The notes below the pieces were generated by a model. That model was not told the DNA's origin. It worked only from the letters and a program-made list of their open reading frames with translations, and made no database searches. DNA of 64,000 nucleotides from Eledone cirrhosa (taxonomy: Eukaryota; Mollusca; Cephalopoda; Octopoda; Eledonidae), in assembly GCA_964016885.1 (NCBI GenBank), contig OZ024742.1, positions 2,936,979-3,000,978 on the forward strand, read 5' to 3'. The position numbers were made by a program, and so were the translations under genes. Every line of letters starts with the position of its first letter. Within the stretch, counting starts at the first letter, position 1. This document shows positions 62,083 to 64,000 of the stretch, one piece after another.

Positions 62083-64000
62083 TAGCAGAAGTACCCGGCG
62101 TTGCCCGGGTGTAAGTCGACCTTTGCTCTGTTGTTAAAATGTGTGAAAGTTACTTCCCGCGCATCACAGGTGCAAAAACCTTCGAACCTCAAGGAAAAAA
62201 ACATAGGTTAGTAGACGCAGGTGTGTAATTGAGCATAAATAATGGATCAATTGTAGGTTCACAGTGATCGTTGATATTGTTCTTTGCAAGACAGACGGAA
62301 GTCAAATTCACTTGGAATTGAATTTTCAGTTGATTTTTAAAGCAGGATGAAAAAGTCGATTTTTTCACAGTTTTTTTTTTTTTACAATTTTCGCGCTCAT
62401 ACGTGCAGAATAAGAAATAAAAGGGACTTTATCTGAACCGCGACATAATGGCGAGTGTTTTGCGACAGTTTTCAAGAAAATCGGACGTTCCTGTAAAAAT
62501 GTTTTCCATGTGCAACTTTGCCTTGTTTTTTGCGCAAAGTCGAACCTCCGCTTCAGTTTTATTGATTTTTTACATGAATGCGTGACCTCTGAAATAGCTA
62601 AAAACCTGTCCCATTAAATTTGCTATAGGTGAGAAAAAGTTGACCAAAATTGTGTCTAGGGATATTGCCCTTTGCAGCAGCCTCAACGTGCCTTCAAGTA
62701 TGGTTTGTTAATTTGTTGTGGAACTAAATCGACTTGCTTCAAATCGGACCGAGGAAACAATGTTTCCATTTGTCTTTCTAGCTGGTGTACCCGGTTACAC
62801 TTGGGGTTATAAGGCGCTGTATTTAAACGGGTCTGCGCTAAATTCCAGCAGGATGCTTTAACCGAAATAAATGAAGAACAAACGTTTCTTTTTGTGCTCC
62901 AATCCGTGATATTGGTATTTTGAAAAAATAGTCCACAAACATCCATGGAGCATGTGTAACGCATGTATCAGGTTATGAGAAAAAGTGTTTTCGATTCTCC
63001 ATTCATAAGATACCAAAAAATTGCACGCAAATAAGCCGGGATTTTAAGGCACTGCCCAATTCATAGCTGAAAGGTAAGAATCAAGGGGAATAATGTCTTG
63101 CGACATTGTCAAATGTACAACCGTACAAAACAAAGGATATAACCATTGGAATCTAGGTAGACCAAGGAATTTGGTGGGGTTGTATATCAGAGGATTATTT
63201 TCCTTCTGATTCGCTTCTAGCCTAAAAAAAGTGAAGTTAGATGATTGTAGACGGTGTTGTATCAATAACAAATAAAAACATACGGAAGACTGAATACTTA
63301 CGAATTAAGTGAAAATCACGTTGATATTCCTATCGGAGCAACATGTGCCGAAAAACAAGACGGACTATTGTGTCAATATTGAAATCGTAGAAATGCGAAT
63401 CCCGACCTCTAAGATGTAATGGACAGGCCTTGGAGGTGAAGAGGAAGAATTGGTACAATTGTTTTGCTGAACATGTTGACCATTAATTTGGCCTAGAATG
63501 AGGGCCGGGTAAACGCGACAGAAAAATAAGCCATGCTGATGATGTTTAGGGGCGTCGCAGGGAATAGATGCGGCGTTGTGAGTCAATTGTGAGGACAGTG
63601 GAAGGCAGGCTGATCGCTTGAGAAGACGCGATGCTAAACAGGATGCTTCTCGGCCATAATTGACAGAAAGACATGTCAGGAGAAATGAAAGAGATGCTAT
63701 TCATCCTTTGCTTAGCATGATGAACATGTAATTAAAAAGATTTAACATGGACTATCGTGCAGGTTGGTATTGTGTTTAGCCTGCGAAAATCGGGGGTCAA
63801 ATGAGGCAACAATAAACCATGCTGATGACGTTTATGCGGGTGGCAAGGAATTGATGTGGTATTGATAGCCATGGGAGTCTTGAAGGAGATCGGCGGTCAG
63901 GCAAAAGAAAGGGCTGAGGAGGTGATGGTGGCTGACAGTGAAGGGATGCGGCATCCTGAGCCATGACGATGCAGTGGGACGACGGCCAGCAGGGAAAGGA
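62082..64000 (-). mobile_element. non-autonomous Helitron C, 3' part (continues past window end)
   Basis: On the minus strand the element ends with CTAG (complement of 62082-62085) next to target T, preceded by hairpin CCCGG-GCAACG-CCGGG (complement of 62094-62109). The next 1.9 kb match 27560-29453 of Helitron B in opposite orientation with small indels (one near 62640-62690). It enters the same ~171-bp minisatellite at about 63740. A 93-codon open frame (62683-62964 minus) matches 28586-28867 in Helitron B; the differences are mainly amino-acid changing, so I do not call it a gene. The 5' end is outside the window. Confidence 0.82.

Overview
Non-coding-rich eukaryotic (metazoan) DNA. The mix of long CA/TA microsatellites, tRNA-derived SINEs, Penelope-like elements (PLEs), CR1-type and Tx1/L1-type LINEs and Helitrons resembles molluscan, especially cephalopod, genomes. 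That assignment is inference from element composition. I find no complete host gene; one 146-nt stretch (46997-47142, minus) has the shape of an internal exon.

Layout. 1-14804: one array of a degenerate 12-bp satellite (core CACACATCCAGA) ending in pure (CA)n, with a 1203-bp segment tandemly duplicated inside it. 15-16.6 kb: PLE-type terminal-repeat fragments and an AT-rich foldback. 16.8-17.9 kb: a short non-autonomous Helitron. 18.26-22.6 kb: a decayed PLE (reverse transcriptase plus GIY-YIG nuclease, minus strand) between ~1-kb inverted arms. 22.7-25.3 kb: nested inverted repeats of the same family without coding sequence. 25.6-29.45 kb: a 3.8-kb non-autonomous Helitron carrying a ~171-bp minisatellite; a second copy in opposite orientation enters at 62.08 kb and runs off the window end. 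29.5-30.5 kb: GT and ACC repeats and a SINE. 30.5-33.75 kb: a 5'-truncated CR1-like LINE whose endonuclease-RT frame is still open. 34-43.4 kb: many foldback or PLE terminal-repeat units embedded in (AT)n, a second decayed PLE (34.73-36.65 kb, minus) and a 459-bp tandem triplication. 43.6-45.6 kb: SINEs and a LINE 3' fragment. 47.4-59.7 kb: three head-to-tail copies of one Tx1/L1-like LINE, each bounded by TATC repeats. 61.4-61.9 kb: a third PLE fragment.

The main result is a set of hammerhead-ribozyme-like motifs (CUGANGA, helix II, GAAA, a self-complementary helix III, UH, helix I closing strand) in the PLE-type repeats. They fall into several unrelated sequence families: 15265-15328, 15978-16061, 18437-18577, 22435-22572, 23495-23648, 24899-25052, 34772-34892, 37148-37229, 37683-37764, 37999-38080, 39641-39702, 40133-40175, plus variants at 38403-38440, 38493-38530 and 42374-42425. 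Hammerheads in PLEs are established knowledge. The very long helix II in two families, and one family with a paired C3-to-U and G8-to-A core change, look less usual. All pairings were found by eye and need covariance-model and cleavage tests.
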